A stretch of 64,000 bases of DNA, from NCBI GenBank assembly GCA_015065805.1, contig SVPN01000002.1, forward strand, positions 1 through 64,000, written 5' to 3'. This DNA is from Oscillospiraceae bacterium (GTDB lineage: Bacteria; Bacillota; Clostridia; Oscillospirales; Acutalibacteraceae). Positions 26,128-36,189 of this stretch are shown here, in pieces (within the stretch, counting starts at the first letter, position 1; each line of letters opens with the position of its first letter). A program made the position numbers and the translations under genes. Below the pieces are notes generated by a model. That model saw nothing but the letters and a program-made list of their open reading frames with translations. It was not told where the DNA came from and made no database searches.

Positions 26128-26886
26128 TTATGCTTTTTTCTTTTTCTTTTTGAACACACGGTGATAGCCGAGCTGATACGCGACCGCGCAGGTCACAGGG
26201 ATCACCAGCTGGAGCAGAAACAGCAGGAAAAGCTGTCCGAACGAGATCGCCGTTGCGGGGTAGGTGTCCGTCGGCATGATCTGCAGGATCAGCGGCACAA
26301 ACGGCGGATTGAGCAGGCGGTACACGCCCTGCACGCTGTCCGCGGCAAACAGATTGAGCTTGCCGAGCACCAGACACACATACAGCACCAACGACGGTAC
26401 GGCGGCGATCACGCCGATCCACAAGCCGCGAAGCGGGGTTTCAAGCCGCTGATGATGCTTGACAAGATTGCGGTCGCGGTCACCCTCCGCCCACACATAA
26501 TAGCCGACAAGTCCGATCAGGACAAACAGCATCAGTGCCTGCGTGAGCACCTGCATAGCGACCATCAGCACCGCACACACGCTGTTTTTCGGCCCCATCA
26601 CGGTTTCGCCCGAAAAGCGGCTGTCATCGGTGATGATCTGCTCGGAAGGATCCATCGCGGTGAACTCCTCCCACGTCATTTCCTGAACAAGCACCTGCTT
26701 GCCGTCCACGACCTCATACACACGGTAGGCAACGGGCTTCTGGAACGCACCGTTGGCGATCATCGTCATCGAAAAATACAGGAACAGTGCCATAATGCCC
26801 GCCAAAACGGAATAGCCGAACATTTTCAGTCCCATTCCGAGGGTGGATGCCCGTTCTTTTTCATAGGATTGTTTTTGCAGGCTCAT
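26128..26886 (-). CDS. Polytopic membrane protein of unknown function
   Basis: 252-aa ORF with several TM segments; stop overlaps the next gene's start. Confidence 0.7.
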   Translation of the reverse strand: MSLQKQSYEKERASTLGMGLKMFGYSVLAGIMALFLYFSMTMIANGAFQKPVAYRVYEVVDGKQVLVQEMTWEEFTAMDPSEQIITDDSRFSGETVMGPKNSVCAVLMVAMQVLTQALMLFVLIGLVGYYVWAEGDRDRNLVKHHQRLETPLRGLWIGVIAAVPSLVLYVCLVLGKLNLFAADSVQGVYRLLNPPFVPLILQIMPTDTYPATAISFGQLFLLFLLQLVIPVTCAVAYQLGYHRVFKKKKKKA

Positions 26887-28064
26887 TGTGCATCCTCCGC
26901 CAGTCCCATTGCCTCTAAGATCGCTTCGGCGATCAGCGCGTGACCCTCGGCGTTGGGATGCACGCCGTCATAAAGGGTATTCAGGATCGCCTCGCCGTGG
27001 ATCGCCTGCTGTTCCACGTACACACCGCCCGTTTCGTCGGCAAGGCGCTTGAGCTGTTCCTTGACCTTGAACACGCGCGGGGTGCGGATCTGCGCCAGCT
27101 TGTCGCCGTTGCTCTTATCCCACACAAAGTCCGTGACGATCACCTTGGTGCCGTTTTCCTTGACCTTCTCAATGAGGTAGTCGATCTTCTCGGCAAACAC
27201 CTCCATATCGGTCGAGAAATACGCATCGTTGTAGCCGATGGCAAAGATCAGCGTGCCCGATTTGGAAGCAAGCTCGAGGAACTTTTTGTCCAGTCCCGTT
27301 GTGTTGCCGTCCGAGGCGACACCCGTGCCTGCCAGCTGAAGACCGCCGTTGGCATAGCTGCTGACAACCACGCCGTCGGGCTTATTGTAGTAGCCGATGC
27401 CCGTGAAGATGACCTCTTTGTCGGAGGTGGCTTTGAGGATGACCTTGTTGTCCTCGGGCAGTTCGATGGGCTCGGTGCGCGCGTAGCCGTCGCCCTTGGA
27501 GGCATCGACATCCATCAGCATCTCGCCCGCCGAATCCAGCACCTCAAAGGTGCCGTACGCTTCGCCCGCTTCGTAATACACATAGAAATACTTGTAGTGC
27601 TCTTTGGCGGTGAAGGTCAGCGTAGCACCCTTGACACTGCTGCCGAGCCCCTTCGTGCCGAGCAGCTCGGCGGTGCGGTATTCCGTCCAGCCCTTGCCTG
27701 CATCGCCGCGGTTTTTGAAGCCTTCCTCCGTTTCGGGGAAGTCGTGCAGCTCGTGGCTCATAAGCTGACCCCACAGCGTACCCTCCACCGTGGTGAAGCC
27801 GTAGTTGTTGTCGCCTGTCAGCTCGTTGATGCGCTGTTTGACAAGGCCGACCCAGCCGTTTTTAGAAATATCCACCGATCCCGCGCCGTGCGAAATGCTG
27901 TCGCCCAAAACGGTGATGGAGTGCTCGCCGAACACGTCGGTCGGTGTGACGTTTACCACATCGTTGTTAATTGTTTCATAGGACGGCGTTTCCTTGTCAC
28001 CGCAACCCGCAAACACGGTCAGTAACATGGCACACACCGCCAATACCGAGAGAATGCGTTTCAT
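26883..28064 (-). CDS. SGNH/GDSL hydrolase lipoprotein (no dockerin)
   Basis: Lipobox LLTVFAGCGDK; ITVLGDSISHGAGSVD (block I), IGYNDAYF, DGVHPN (block V). Confidence 0.85.
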   Translation of the reverse strand: MKRILSVLAVCAMLLTVFAGCGDKETPSYETINNDVVNVTPTDVFGEHSITVLGDSISHGAGSVDISKNGWVGLVKQRINELTGDNNYGFTTVEGTLWGQLMSHELHDFPETEEGFKNRGDAGKGWTEYRTAELLGTKGLGSSVKGATLTFTAKEHYKYFYVYYEAGEAYGTFEVLDSAGEMLMDVDASKGDGYARTEPIELPEDNKVILKATSDKEVIFTGIGYYNKPDGVVVSSYANGGLQLAGTGVASDGNTTGLDKKFLELASKSGTLIFAIGYNDAYFSTDMEVFAEKIDYLIEKVKENGTKVIVTDFVWDKSNGDKLAQIRTPRVFKVKEQLKRLADETGGVYVEQQAIHGEAILNTLYDGVHPNAEGHALIAEAILEAMGLAEDAQ

Positions 28065-28065
28065 A

Positions 28066-29481
28066 TTATGTCCAGTCCTCCGTCCAGGTCAATCCCATCG
28101 CATCGACGACCTGCTTCGCCACCAGGCGCATACCGTCCGACGAGGGGTGGATGCCGTCGCCCTTCGTGTTCAGATCATCCAAGATGCTCTGTCCTAAAAG
28201 CGCGGGCTGATTGATATAAATGCCGCCCATTTCGCGCGCAAAGCGACGAAGCTCACTGCGCACGATCGTCTGTGCCTGCAGGATCTTGCCCGCGGCATCA
28301 AAATCCTGATGCCAGGTCACATCGTTGACGATGACCTTTGTACCGTTTGCCTTGCAAAGCGCGATCATACGGTCGATCTTTGCCGCAAATTCACCGGCAA
28401 TGACTCTGTCCGCAAAGGACGCCACATCGTTGTAGCCGAGCGCAAAGATCAGCGTATCGGATTTTGCCGTCTGCTGCAACACCGTATCGCTGAGCACGAG
28501 CAGGCTCAGACCGCCGCGGGTGAAGCTGTTGAAGGTAACGCCGTTGTCGGTGATATCCTTGTAGTAGCCGATACCCGTAATGGACACGGGCGATTCGGTG
28601 CCGTCGTGGCAGATGGTGATCTTGGGCAGACCGTTTTCATCCTTGGGACAGTCGGCAAGACGATAAAACGCCGTGCGCGTCGTGTACTCCGACACACCGT
28701 CGGGAGCAGCGGTGTTGATGTATGCCTTACTGCCGTTGATATCGGGCACCTCGCCGCCGTTACCGTCCGCGATGCAGAAATGCGCCGCGTTGGGCTCTAC
28801 GTGATAATACACGGTGAAATACTCGTATTCGGATGCATAGGCTTCCCGCAGCTTGTAGGTGATCCACGACCACGGGCTTTCGGAGATCATCGCCACCGAG
28901 GTCAGGCGCGTGCCTTTGTCGATGTTGTCGCAGATCCATTGCGGTGTGCCGTCGCTGAACACGCTGTGCGTGGGCCAGCTGTGAAGCTCAAAGGCAAAGT
29001 TGTTCGGCTGCCAGTGACCCGCATAAGCGGAGGTGAAGCCATAGTTGAGGTTGCCGCCGTTTGCCGCCTGCACCGCTTTTTTGACATAGCTGACATAGCT
29101 GGTCTCGGGAAGCGGATCGGAAGCACCGACGCCAAAGGAAATGCTGTCACCCAAAAGCGTGATCGCTCTCTCGCCCCAGTAGTTCTCGGTCGTGGGGTTG
29201 GCATAATTGACAGAGGTCACAGCCTCGCCTCCCAATAAGGATTTCAGCAGGACGCGCGCGTCCGCCGTATCGATCGCGTCATCGATCGTATAGTCGCCCC
29301 ACCAGATCTCCTGCTGAGTGAAGCTGTCACCCGTCAACAGAGCGCGCAACATCGAGCGGGCATCCATCGTATTGACCGCGCCGTCATTGTTGATGTCGCC
29401 CTTGCCCGCGGCAAGAGCCGTCATCGGCGCTGTGGCAAGAAGCAGGCACAGCGTCAAGCATACCGCTATAAACCGTTTCAT
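28066..29481 (-). CDS. Secreted SGNH/GDSL hydrolase with N-terminal type I dockerin
   Basis: Signal peptide; GDINNDGAVNTMDARSMLRALLTGD / GDYTIDDAIDTADARVLLKSLLGG dockerin repeats; ITLLGDSISFGVGASD; DGIHPS. Confidence 0.88.
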   Translation of the reverse strand: MKRFIAVCLTLCLLLATAPMTALAAGKGDINNDGAVNTMDARSMLRALLTGDSFTQQEIWWGDYTIDDAIDTADARVLLKSLLGGEAVTSVNYANPTTENYWGERAITLLGDSISFGVGASDPLPETSYVSYVKKAVQAANGGNLNYGFTSAYAGHWQPNNFAFELHSWPTHSVFSDGTPQWICDNIDKGTRLTSVAMISESPWSWITYKLREAYASEYEYFTVYYHVEPNAAHFCIADGNGGEVPDINGSKAYINTAAPDGVSEYTTRTAFYRLADCPKDENGLPKITICHDGTESPVSITGIGYYKDITDNGVTFNSFTRGGLSLLVLSDTVLQQTAKSDTLIFALGYNDVASFADRVIAGEFAAKIDRMIALCKANGTKVIVNDVTWHQDFDAAGKILQAQTIVRSELRRFAREMGGIYINQPALLGQSILDDLNTKGDGIHPSSDGMRLVAKQVVDAMGLTWTEDWT

Positions 29482-29616
29482 CGTATCCCTCCGATTCAAA
29501 GTTGTTTTACAGGCGGAGAGCCGTCCCGCAAGACGGTTACTCCGCCGAAAACGGAGCCAACCTCCTGCCTTCTCCGTAAAGTCGGCAGGAGGTCTGAAGC
29601 TCCTTACATACTATAA

Positions 29617-31080
29617 TCAAGTCCAGTCTTCCGTCCAGGTCAGACCCAATGCCTCGACAAGCGCCTGTGCCATCATCTTCTGGCCGTTCGAGCCGGGATG
29701 GACATTGTCGCCGTTGGGTGCCCAGATCTGCTCCCACAGCGCATCGCCGTGAACCTTGATCTGCTCCACGTAAATGCCCTTTGTCTCCCGCGCCAGGCGG
29801 CGAAGCTCGGAATGCACAAATGCAATGTTCGATTTGCCGGGCTCCGTCTGCACATCCGGCCACGTGGTGTTGTTGACCACCACCTGCGTACCGTTTGCGT
29901 TGCACAAGTCGATCATAAAATCAATGCGCTGTGCAAAATACTCCTTGCTGAAGCTCTCGTCGGGCATATTGCCGTAGTGCGCATCGTTGTAGCCCAGCGA
30001 GAAGATCAGCGTATCTGCCGATGCCGCCTGACGCAACACGGTATCACTCAGATAGCAAAAACGCATACCGCCGCGGGTAAAGCTGTTGAAGGTGACGTAG
30101 CCGTCGGCGTTGTTCGCCTTGGGAAGCTCCTTATAATAGCCGATGCCCGTGATGGTGACAGGCTTGCCCTCGTTGCCGTCGTGGCAGATGATGATCTGCG
30201 GCTGACCGTCGGCATTCTTCGGGCAATCCGAAAGGCGATAAAACGCCGTGCGCATCGTGATCTCCGTGTCGGAGGCGGTGGGAATATAGCTTTTGCTGCC
30301 GTTAATATCGGCAACCTCACCCTGATTGCCGTCCGCAATGACGAAGCCGTCACCGTTGGGCTGCATATGATAATACACGCAGAAGTAGTTGTATTGGTCA
30401 ACATACGGCTTACGCAGGGTATACGTGATGGTTGACCATTTTGTCCAGGAGGTCATACCCACAGAGGTCAGGCGGTTGCCGTTTTCGGCTTTGAAGCCCT
30501 CGGGCATATCGTCCTGATCGCAAAGCCACGCATTGCCGCCGTCCGCCGTTTTCGAGCGGTCGGGCCACATATGGATCTCATCGGCACGGTTTGAAGACCA
30601 GCTCGTCGGATACGCCGATGTAAAGCCGTAGTTCAGCTTGCCGCCGTTTGCCGCCGAAACTGCCTTCTTCAGATAACCCGCATAGGTATTTTCGGGAAGG
30701 GGATCGTCTGCCTTGGCACCGAACGAGATACTGTCACCCAAAATGGCGATGGAGTTTTCGCCCCAGTAGTCCTCGCCTGTCGGCTTGGCATAGTTGATTG
30801 CCGAGGAGCCCGCCGTATCCAGAAGATCGGTCAGCATCGTACGCACATCTCCCGTTGTGATGGCGTCATCAATGTCGTAGTCGCCCCACCAGATCTGTTG
30901 GTTGGTTACCGCTTCCCCGCTCAGCAGATCCTTGAGCATCGCACGGGCATCCAATGTGTTGAGGCGACCGTCGCCGTTGTAGTCGCCCTTTCCTGCGGCA
31001 AGTGCCGTCGTCGGCATTGCCGCAAACAGCATTGCGGCAACAGAAATGACCGCCAGAATTGCCGAAATCCGTTTCATCAT
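29617..31080 (-). CDS. Secreted SGNH/GDSL hydrolase with N-terminal type I dockerin
   Basis: GDYNGDGRLNTLDARAMLKDLLSG / GDYDIDDAITTGDVRTMLTDLLD; AILGDSISFGAKADD; DNVHPG. Confidence 0.88.
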   Translation of the reverse strand: MMKRISAILAVISVAAMLFAAMPTTALAAGKGDYNGDGRLNTLDARAMLKDLLSGEAVTNQQIWWGDYDIDDAITTGDVRTMLTDLLDTAGSSAINYAKPTGEDYWGENSIAILGDSISFGAKADDPLPENTYAGYLKKAVSAANGGKLNYGFTSAYPTSWSSNRADEIHMWPDRSKTADGGNAWLCDQDDMPEGFKAENGNRLTSVGMTSWTKWSTITYTLRKPYVDQYNYFCVYYHMQPNGDGFVIADGNQGEVADINGSKSYIPTASDTEITMRTAFYRLSDCPKNADGQPQIIICHDGNEGKPVTITGIGYYKELPKANNADGYVTFNSFTRGGMRFCYLSDTVLRQAASADTLIFSLGYNDAHYGNMPDESFSKEYFAQRIDFMIDLCNANGTQVVVNNTTWPDVQTEPGKSNIAFVHSELRRLARETKGIYVEQIKVHGDALWEQIWAPNGDNVHPGSNGQKMMAQALVEALGLTWTEDWT

Positions 31081-31184
31081 ATTCCCTCCGATTCAGAGTT
31101 GTTTTACGCACAGGAATCCGTCCCGCAAGACGATTTCTCCGCCCAACAATCGGCAGAAGCACCAAAGCCCCTTATGCACTGTCA

Positions 31185-32711
31185 TCAGGTCCAGTCTTCC
31201 GTCCAGGTCAGACCCATTGCCTCGACAACGGCTTTTGCCATCATCTTGTGGCCGGCGTGGTTCGGGTGGATGTTGTCACCCACGGTCATGGAACTGTTGG
31301 CGCCGATCTCCTGACGGTTGTTGATCGCATTGATGATCGCATCGCCCCAGATCGCCTGCTGATCGACATAAACGCCGCCCGTCTCACGCGCAAAACGCTT
31401 GAGCTCACTCTTGACGATCGCGTGAGCGCTCGCCTGCGAATTTGCCCAGTTCGCCGACAGCACAGGGTTGTTCCACACATAATCGTTAACAATAACCTGC
31501 GTGCCTTTTTCATTGCAAAGACGGATCAAGGTGTCGATCTTCGCCTTGAACTCACCTTTGTTAACGCGAACGTGGTTGAAGTTGAAATCATTGAAGCCCA
31601 GACCCATAATGAAGGTGTCCGCCGAAGTTGCCTTATCCAGCACGTCGTCGGAAAGGTTGATCAGGCTGATACCGCCGCGGGTGAAGCTGTTGAAGGTCAC
31701 ATAGCCGTCGGCATTGTTCGCCTTGGGCAGCTCTTTATAGTAACCGATGCCGGTGATGGTCACGGGTTGCCCCTCCCGACCGTCGTGGCAGATGGTAATC
31801 TCGGGCGAGCCGTTGCTGTCCTTCTTGCAACCGGCAAGCGGATAGAACTCCGTACGCATCGTGGTGGAACTGCCGTCCTTGGAAGCGGTGGCAACATACA
31901 GCTTGCTGCCCTTGATATCCGCCACTTCGCCGCCGTTGCCGTCCGCAACGCAGAAATACGCCCCGTTCGGCTCACACTGATAATACACGCAGAAATACTT
32001 GTATTCGTTGACATACGCCTTGCGGAGTCTGTAGCTGATGGTCGACCAGGCGGTGGTCGAGGTCATACCGATCGAAGTCAGGCGGTTGCCGTCATCGTTG
32101 TTGTCACAGACCCACGCGGTGGTGCCGTCCGACTTTTCGGAACGGATCGGCCAGTAATGGATTTCTTCCGAACGCGCCACGCCCGGCCAGGCAGTCGTGT
32201 ATGCCGAGGTAAAGCCGTAGTTCATTTTGCCGCCGTTTGCCGCCTGCACAGCCTTCTTCACATAGCTGACATAGCTGCGCTCGGGAATACCGCCCGTCGT
32301 GTTGTACAGCGACGAGGACGAGCCGTCGGTGGTCTTGTCGTTCGAAGTGCCGACACCGAACGAGATGCTGTCACCCAGCACGTTGACCGCGTTTTCGCCC
32401 CAGTAATCGTTGTCCGTCGGCTTGGCATAATCGGGTGCGGATGTGCCGACGGTGTCCAGCAGATCCGTGAGCATCAGTCGCACATCCGCCGTTGTGATGG
32501 TGTTATCAACATCATAGTCGCCCCAGAAGATCTGCTGCTGTGTGTGCTCACCGGAAAGCTCATTCTTGAGCATATCGCGCACATCAAGAGTATTGAGCTT
32601 GCCATCGCCGTTGTAGTCACCCTTGCCTGCGGCAAGGGCGGTCATCGGCATCGCTGCAAACAGCATTGCCACAACGGAAATGACTGCCAGAATTGCCGGA
32701 ATTCGTTTCAT
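31185..32711 (-). CDS. Secreted SGNH/GDSL hydrolase with N-terminal type I dockerin
   Basis: GDYNGDGKLNTLDVRDMLKNELSG / GDYDVDNTITTADVRLMLTDLLD; NVLGDSISFGVG; DNIHPN. Confidence 0.88.
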   Translation of the reverse strand: MKRIPAILAVISVVAMLFAAMPMTALAAGKGDYNGDGKLNTLDVRDMLKNELSGEHTQQQIFWGDYDVDNTITTADVRLMLTDLLDTVGTSAPDYAKPTDNDYWGENAVNVLGDSISFGVGTSNDKTTDGSSSSLYNTTGGIPERSYVSYVKKAVQAANGGKMNYGFTSAYTTAWPGVARSEEIHYWPIRSEKSDGTTAWVCDNNDDGNRLTSIGMTSTTAWSTISYRLRKAYVNEYKYFCVYYQCEPNGAYFCVADGNGGEVADIKGSKLYVATASKDGSSTTMRTEFYPLAGCKKDSNGSPEITICHDGREGQPVTITGIGYYKELPKANNADGYVTFNSFTRGGISLINLSDDVLDKATSADTFIMGLGFNDFNFNHVRVNKGEFKAKIDTLIRLCNEKGTQVIVNDYVWNNPVLSANWANSQASAHAIVKSELKRFARETGGVYVDQQAIWGDAIINAINNRQEIGANSSMTVGDNIHPNHAGHKMMAKAVVEAMGLTWTEDWT

Positions 32712-32744
32712 CGTTCTCTCTCCTTTATTCTATGGGAAACGGCT

Positions 32745-34136
32745 TTACGCCAGTCCCATTGCTTCCAGAATTGCCTGTGCCATCAGCTTGTGACCGCCGT
32801 TGAGCGGATGAACACCGTCGTTGGCGTTGACATAGGTCATCAGTTCGTTGCCCCAGCGGGCTTCCTGATCGATGTAAATGCCGTTCGTTTCGGCGGCAAG
32901 ACGCTTGAGCTCCTGACTGAAGAACACAAACTTCTCATCGATGGAGGCGCGTACCGCGGCACTGCACCCCGTATACGATGCCTGTGATCGGTAGTTGTCC
33001 CAGAGGTAATCGTTGACGATCACATTGGTACCGTTTTTCTTGCACTCGGCGATCAGATAATCAATGCGGTCGGAGAAGCTCTCTTTCGTGTAATTGTAGT
33101 CGCGTCCCCACATCGCATCGTTGTAGCCCAGACCGACGATCAGCGTGCTTGCAGATGCCGCCTGCGACAGTACCTTGTCGGAAAGCGGGGTCAGCATCGC
33201 GCCGCCGCGGGTGTATTTGTTAAAGGTCACATAGTTGCCCGAAATATCGTTGTAGAAGCCCAGACCTGTGATGGTAACGGGCGAGTTGTCGTTGCTGATG
33301 ATGGCAACGGTCATACCGTTTTGGAAATCCGACACACGGTAGAAGCCCGTGCGCTTGGTTTCGTTGACGGTGTTTTCGCAGTCATACACCACCGTGCCGT
33401 CCACCGTTGCCTGATCGTAGCCGAGGCCGTCCACAACATTGGACATCACGAAGGTGCCGTAGCCGGGACCCGTCTGGTAATACACGCAGAAATAGTCATA
33501 CTTGTAGCCGCTGCGCAGCTTGTAGGTCAGCGAGGCATACTGCTTGTATGCGGTCAGACCGAAATACATCAGGCGATCGCCGCTGTCGGTTTCCGACCAG
33601 CCCTGATCGTTGCCCGGCACGCCCGGTCCGCCCGTCATCTCCGGCCAGGAGCAGATCTCGTCCGAACGGGGCGACCAGTTGGTGGTGTACGCCGGCATAA
33701 AGCCGTAGTTCGGCGAGCCGTTTTTCGCATTCACCGCTTTTTTCACGATGCCTGCGTAGCTGGTGTCGGCGATGTTGCCCTCACAACCCGCGCCGAACGA
33801 AATACTGTCGCCTAATATGGCAACGGATCTCTCGCCCCAGCAATCGGTGTTGGATGCCGCCGTATAATCAACCGTACTGTTTCCCTTCATTGTCTGCTTC
33901 AGCACCCTTCTGGCGTCCACCGTGTTGATGACGCCGTTCTGATCGTAATCCGCCCACCAGATCTGCTTGTACGTGGCAGTGGTACCCGCAATCGCGGCCA
34001 TCACCATTTCACGCACGTCCCTGGTGTTGACGGCACCGTCGTTGTTGTAGTCGCCTTTACCCGCGGCAAATGCCGTCATCGGGGACACGGCGAACAACAT
34101 CGCCATAACCAAAAGAATTGCCAATACCCGTTTCAT
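32745..34136 (-). CDS. Secreted SGNH/GDSL hydrolase with N-terminal type I dockerin
   Basis: GDYNNDGAVNTRDVREMVMAAIAG / ADYDQNGVINTVDARRVLKQTMKG; AILGDSISFGAGCEG; DGVHPL. Confidence 0.88.
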   Translation of the reverse strand: MKRVLAILLVMAMLFAVSPMTAFAAGKGDYNNDGAVNTRDVREMVMAAIAGTTATYKQIWWADYDQNGVINTVDARRVLKQTMKGNSTVDYTAASNTDCWGERSVAILGDSISFGAGCEGNIADTSYAGIVKKAVNAKNGSPNYGFMPAYTTNWSPRSDEICSWPEMTGGPGVPGNDQGWSETDSGDRLMYFGLTAYKQYASLTYKLRSGYKYDYFCVYYQTGPGYGTFVMSNVVDGLGYDQATVDGTVVYDCENTVNETKRTGFYRVSDFQNGMTVAIISNDNSPVTITGLGFYNDISGNYVTFNKYTRGGAMLTPLSDKVLSQAASASTLIVGLGYNDAMWGRDYNYTKESFSDRIDYLIAECKKNGTNVIVNDYLWDNYRSQASYTGCSAAVRASIDEKFVFFSQELKRLAAETNGIYIDQEARWGNELMTYVNANDGVHPLNGGHKLMAQAILEAMGLA

Positions 34137-34149
34137 CGTTACACCCTCC

Positions 34150-36027
34150 TTACGAGATCACCGATGCCGACGCAATGCGGCTCCAGGTGTTGCAGAAGGT
34201 GTTGACATCCGCGTTTTCGTCCTCGCGGGCATCGAAGAACAGGCGATCCTCGTCAAATTCCTCAAGCTTGTCAACCGTTCCCGCCAGATACGCGCGGATG
34301 CGCTTTTCGGCGGTGCGGATACGGTTCTGCAGACCGCCCAGACGCAGGTCGATGGTGTCGAAGCCGAACGCCTTGTTTTCCCGCATCCAACCGTCAAAGA
34401 AGAGGTCGGTAAAGGTGGTCAGACGCGCCGCTACCTCGGGCAGAGCGGTGTTGACGAGCTCCTCTAACTTCTCGCGGTCGCCCGCCAGATACGCCGCGCG
34501 CAGGTCGATGCCGATGACCGACTTGACGCTGAGCAGATCGCACAGCGACGCCTCATATTCAAACAGATACTGATACGCCTTGTTGCGCTCACCTGCCGCA
34601 CGAAGCTCCTTTGCCGTCTGCGCAAAGAAGGTCGGGAAGGTGGCGGGATCGACGTGGCGGTCGAACAGACCCTGCATCACGTCCTGATACAGCAGATACT
34701 TGGTCGGGTTCAGACCGATCGCGGGCTGATTCTCCGTGGTGCGATTGGGCTTATCCAGCAGCAGGAAGTCCGCAAGCGAGGCATCCATACAGGTGGCAAA
34801 GCGCTCGGCCAGCACCTCATCGGAAATGTCGCCGCCGTGATAATCGATCTCCGCATACAGCTGCAGTACGGGAAGCACGACGTTGAGCGGGCATTCCGCG
34901 CCGTCATCGCCCCACGCCGTGGCAAACACATCGGCGATCTCGTTGCCGATGCACTGCGTCAGTGCCGCGCGCGATGCCTTGAGCGAGAATTTCAGCTCGG
35001 GAAGCAGACCGTTCCACTTCCACGCACAGCCCGCAAACACGATGGGGTTGTGGAACTGCTTGTGCTGTTTGAGAACCGTGTCATAGCGGCACTTGTCGTC
35101 GCAATAATACTCCCAGTAGACCAGCGACACGCCCTGCGGCACCTTGTCGATGATTGCTTTATCAATGCCGTTTTCGGCGTCGTTATACGAACCGCCCGCC
35201 AGATGGAAGAACATATCGCTCCACATCATCGGGGTGAAATCGTACTCCTTGCAGATGCCCAGCACGCGCGCAATGTGCTCACACATAATGTCCACGCGCG
35301 AACGCACGCCGTGCTTCTTCATATAATTGCCCAGGCCGATCATATGGGCCTCGTCCATACCGATGTTGATGCGCTTACTGCGGAAGCATTTGCGCATCTT
35401 CTTCACCATTTCGGTGACAAACTCGTAGGTGGTGTCCTCGCCCGCCATCATAATGTCGTTGCAGTCGATGAGATGCGAGAACGCACTCCAGCGAAGCACG
35501 GTCGGCAGGTGCGCCAGTGTCTGGATGCAGGGCACCACCTCGATGCCGAGTGCGTACGCCGTATCGTCCACGGCGATCAGCTCCTCGTCGGTGTAGCGAC
35601 CGCGCATATAGCCGAAGAACGGGCGATCCTCTAACGTGTACATATCCTCGGTGTACAGCTGCATCGTGTTCAGGCCCATCAGTGCCATACGGGCAAGCGT
35701 CTCCTTGATCGTCTCAAGCGTCGGCGCGGCGTTGCGCGAGCAGTCCAGCATAAAGCCGTTGGACGCAAAATGTGCCTTCTCGCTGACCTCGACCGCCTTA
35801 CCGTCCAGCAGGTAGGACACGCCGCGGAAGAATTCCACACGACGGCTGTAGGTGATGGTTGCCGCCTTTGCACCGTCATAGGACACGGTCAGACCCGCCT
35901 CCTGCGTTGCCGCAGTCACGACAACATCCGCCTCTTCCGCAGATGCCGCAAGCGCAATGCCGCGGAAGCCGAGCAAGCCGATGCCCTCGTTCAACGCTGA
36001 ATCGGCAGGTGTAACAAACAGTTTCAT
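34150..36027 (-). CDS. GH20-family-like glycoside hydrolase (hexosaminidase-like), no signal peptide
   Basis: GFMLDCSRNAAPTLETIKETLARMALMGLNTMQLYTEDMYTLEDRPFFGYMRGRYTDEEL; INIGMDEAHMIGLG (DE pair). Confidence 0.8.
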   Translation of the reverse strand: MKLFVTPADSALNEGIGLLGFRGIALAASAEEADVVVTAATQEAGLTVSYDGAKAATITYSRRVEFFRGVSYLLDGKAVEVSEKAHFASNGFMLDCSRNAAPTLETIKETLARMALMGLNTMQLYTEDMYTLEDRPFFGYMRGRYTDEELIAVDDTAYALGIEVVPCIQTLAHLPTVLRWSAFSHLIDCNDIMMAGEDTTYEFVTEMVKKMRKCFRSKRINIGMDEAHMIGLGNYMKKHGVRSRVDIMCEHIARVLGICKEYDFTPMMWSDMFFHLAGGSYNDAENGIDKAIIDKVPQGVSLVYWEYYCDDKCRYDTVLKQHKQFHNPIVFAGCAWKWNGLLPELKFSLKASRAALTQCIGNEIADVFATAWGDDGAECPLNVVLPVLQLYAEIDYHGGDISDEVLAERFATCMDASLADFLLLDKPNRTTENQPAIGLNPTKYLLYQDVMQGLFDRHVDPATFPTFFAQTAKELRAAGERNKAYQYLFEYEASLCDLLSVKSVIGIDLRAAYLAGDREKLEELVNTALPEVAARLTTFTDLFFDGWMRENKAFGFDTIDLRLGGLQNRIRTAEKRIRAYLAGTVDKLEEFDEDRLFFDAREDENADVNTFCNTWSRIASASVIS

Positions 36028-36142
36028 ACACGATCCCGTCCTTTTCTTTTGGTTTGCACAGGGTATAGTTACCCTATAATGATACTTATACATATTTACT
36101 ATAGCACAAACAACTCCGTTTTGCAATACGGGAACAAAAAAT

Positions 36143-36178
36143 AAAACGGTCGGAAAATCCGACCGTTTTATACCGTTT
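36143..36178. terminator. Rho-independent terminator between the cohesin and GH20-like genes
   Basis: AAAACGGTCGGa-aaa-TCCGACCGTTTT. Confidence 0.75.
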
Positions 36179-36189
36179 TTATATGCCGT

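Noticed and set aside
31059-32987. 642-aa plus-strand ORF
   Set aside because: Antisense to the dockerin-SGNH gene at 31185-32711; no recognisable domain.
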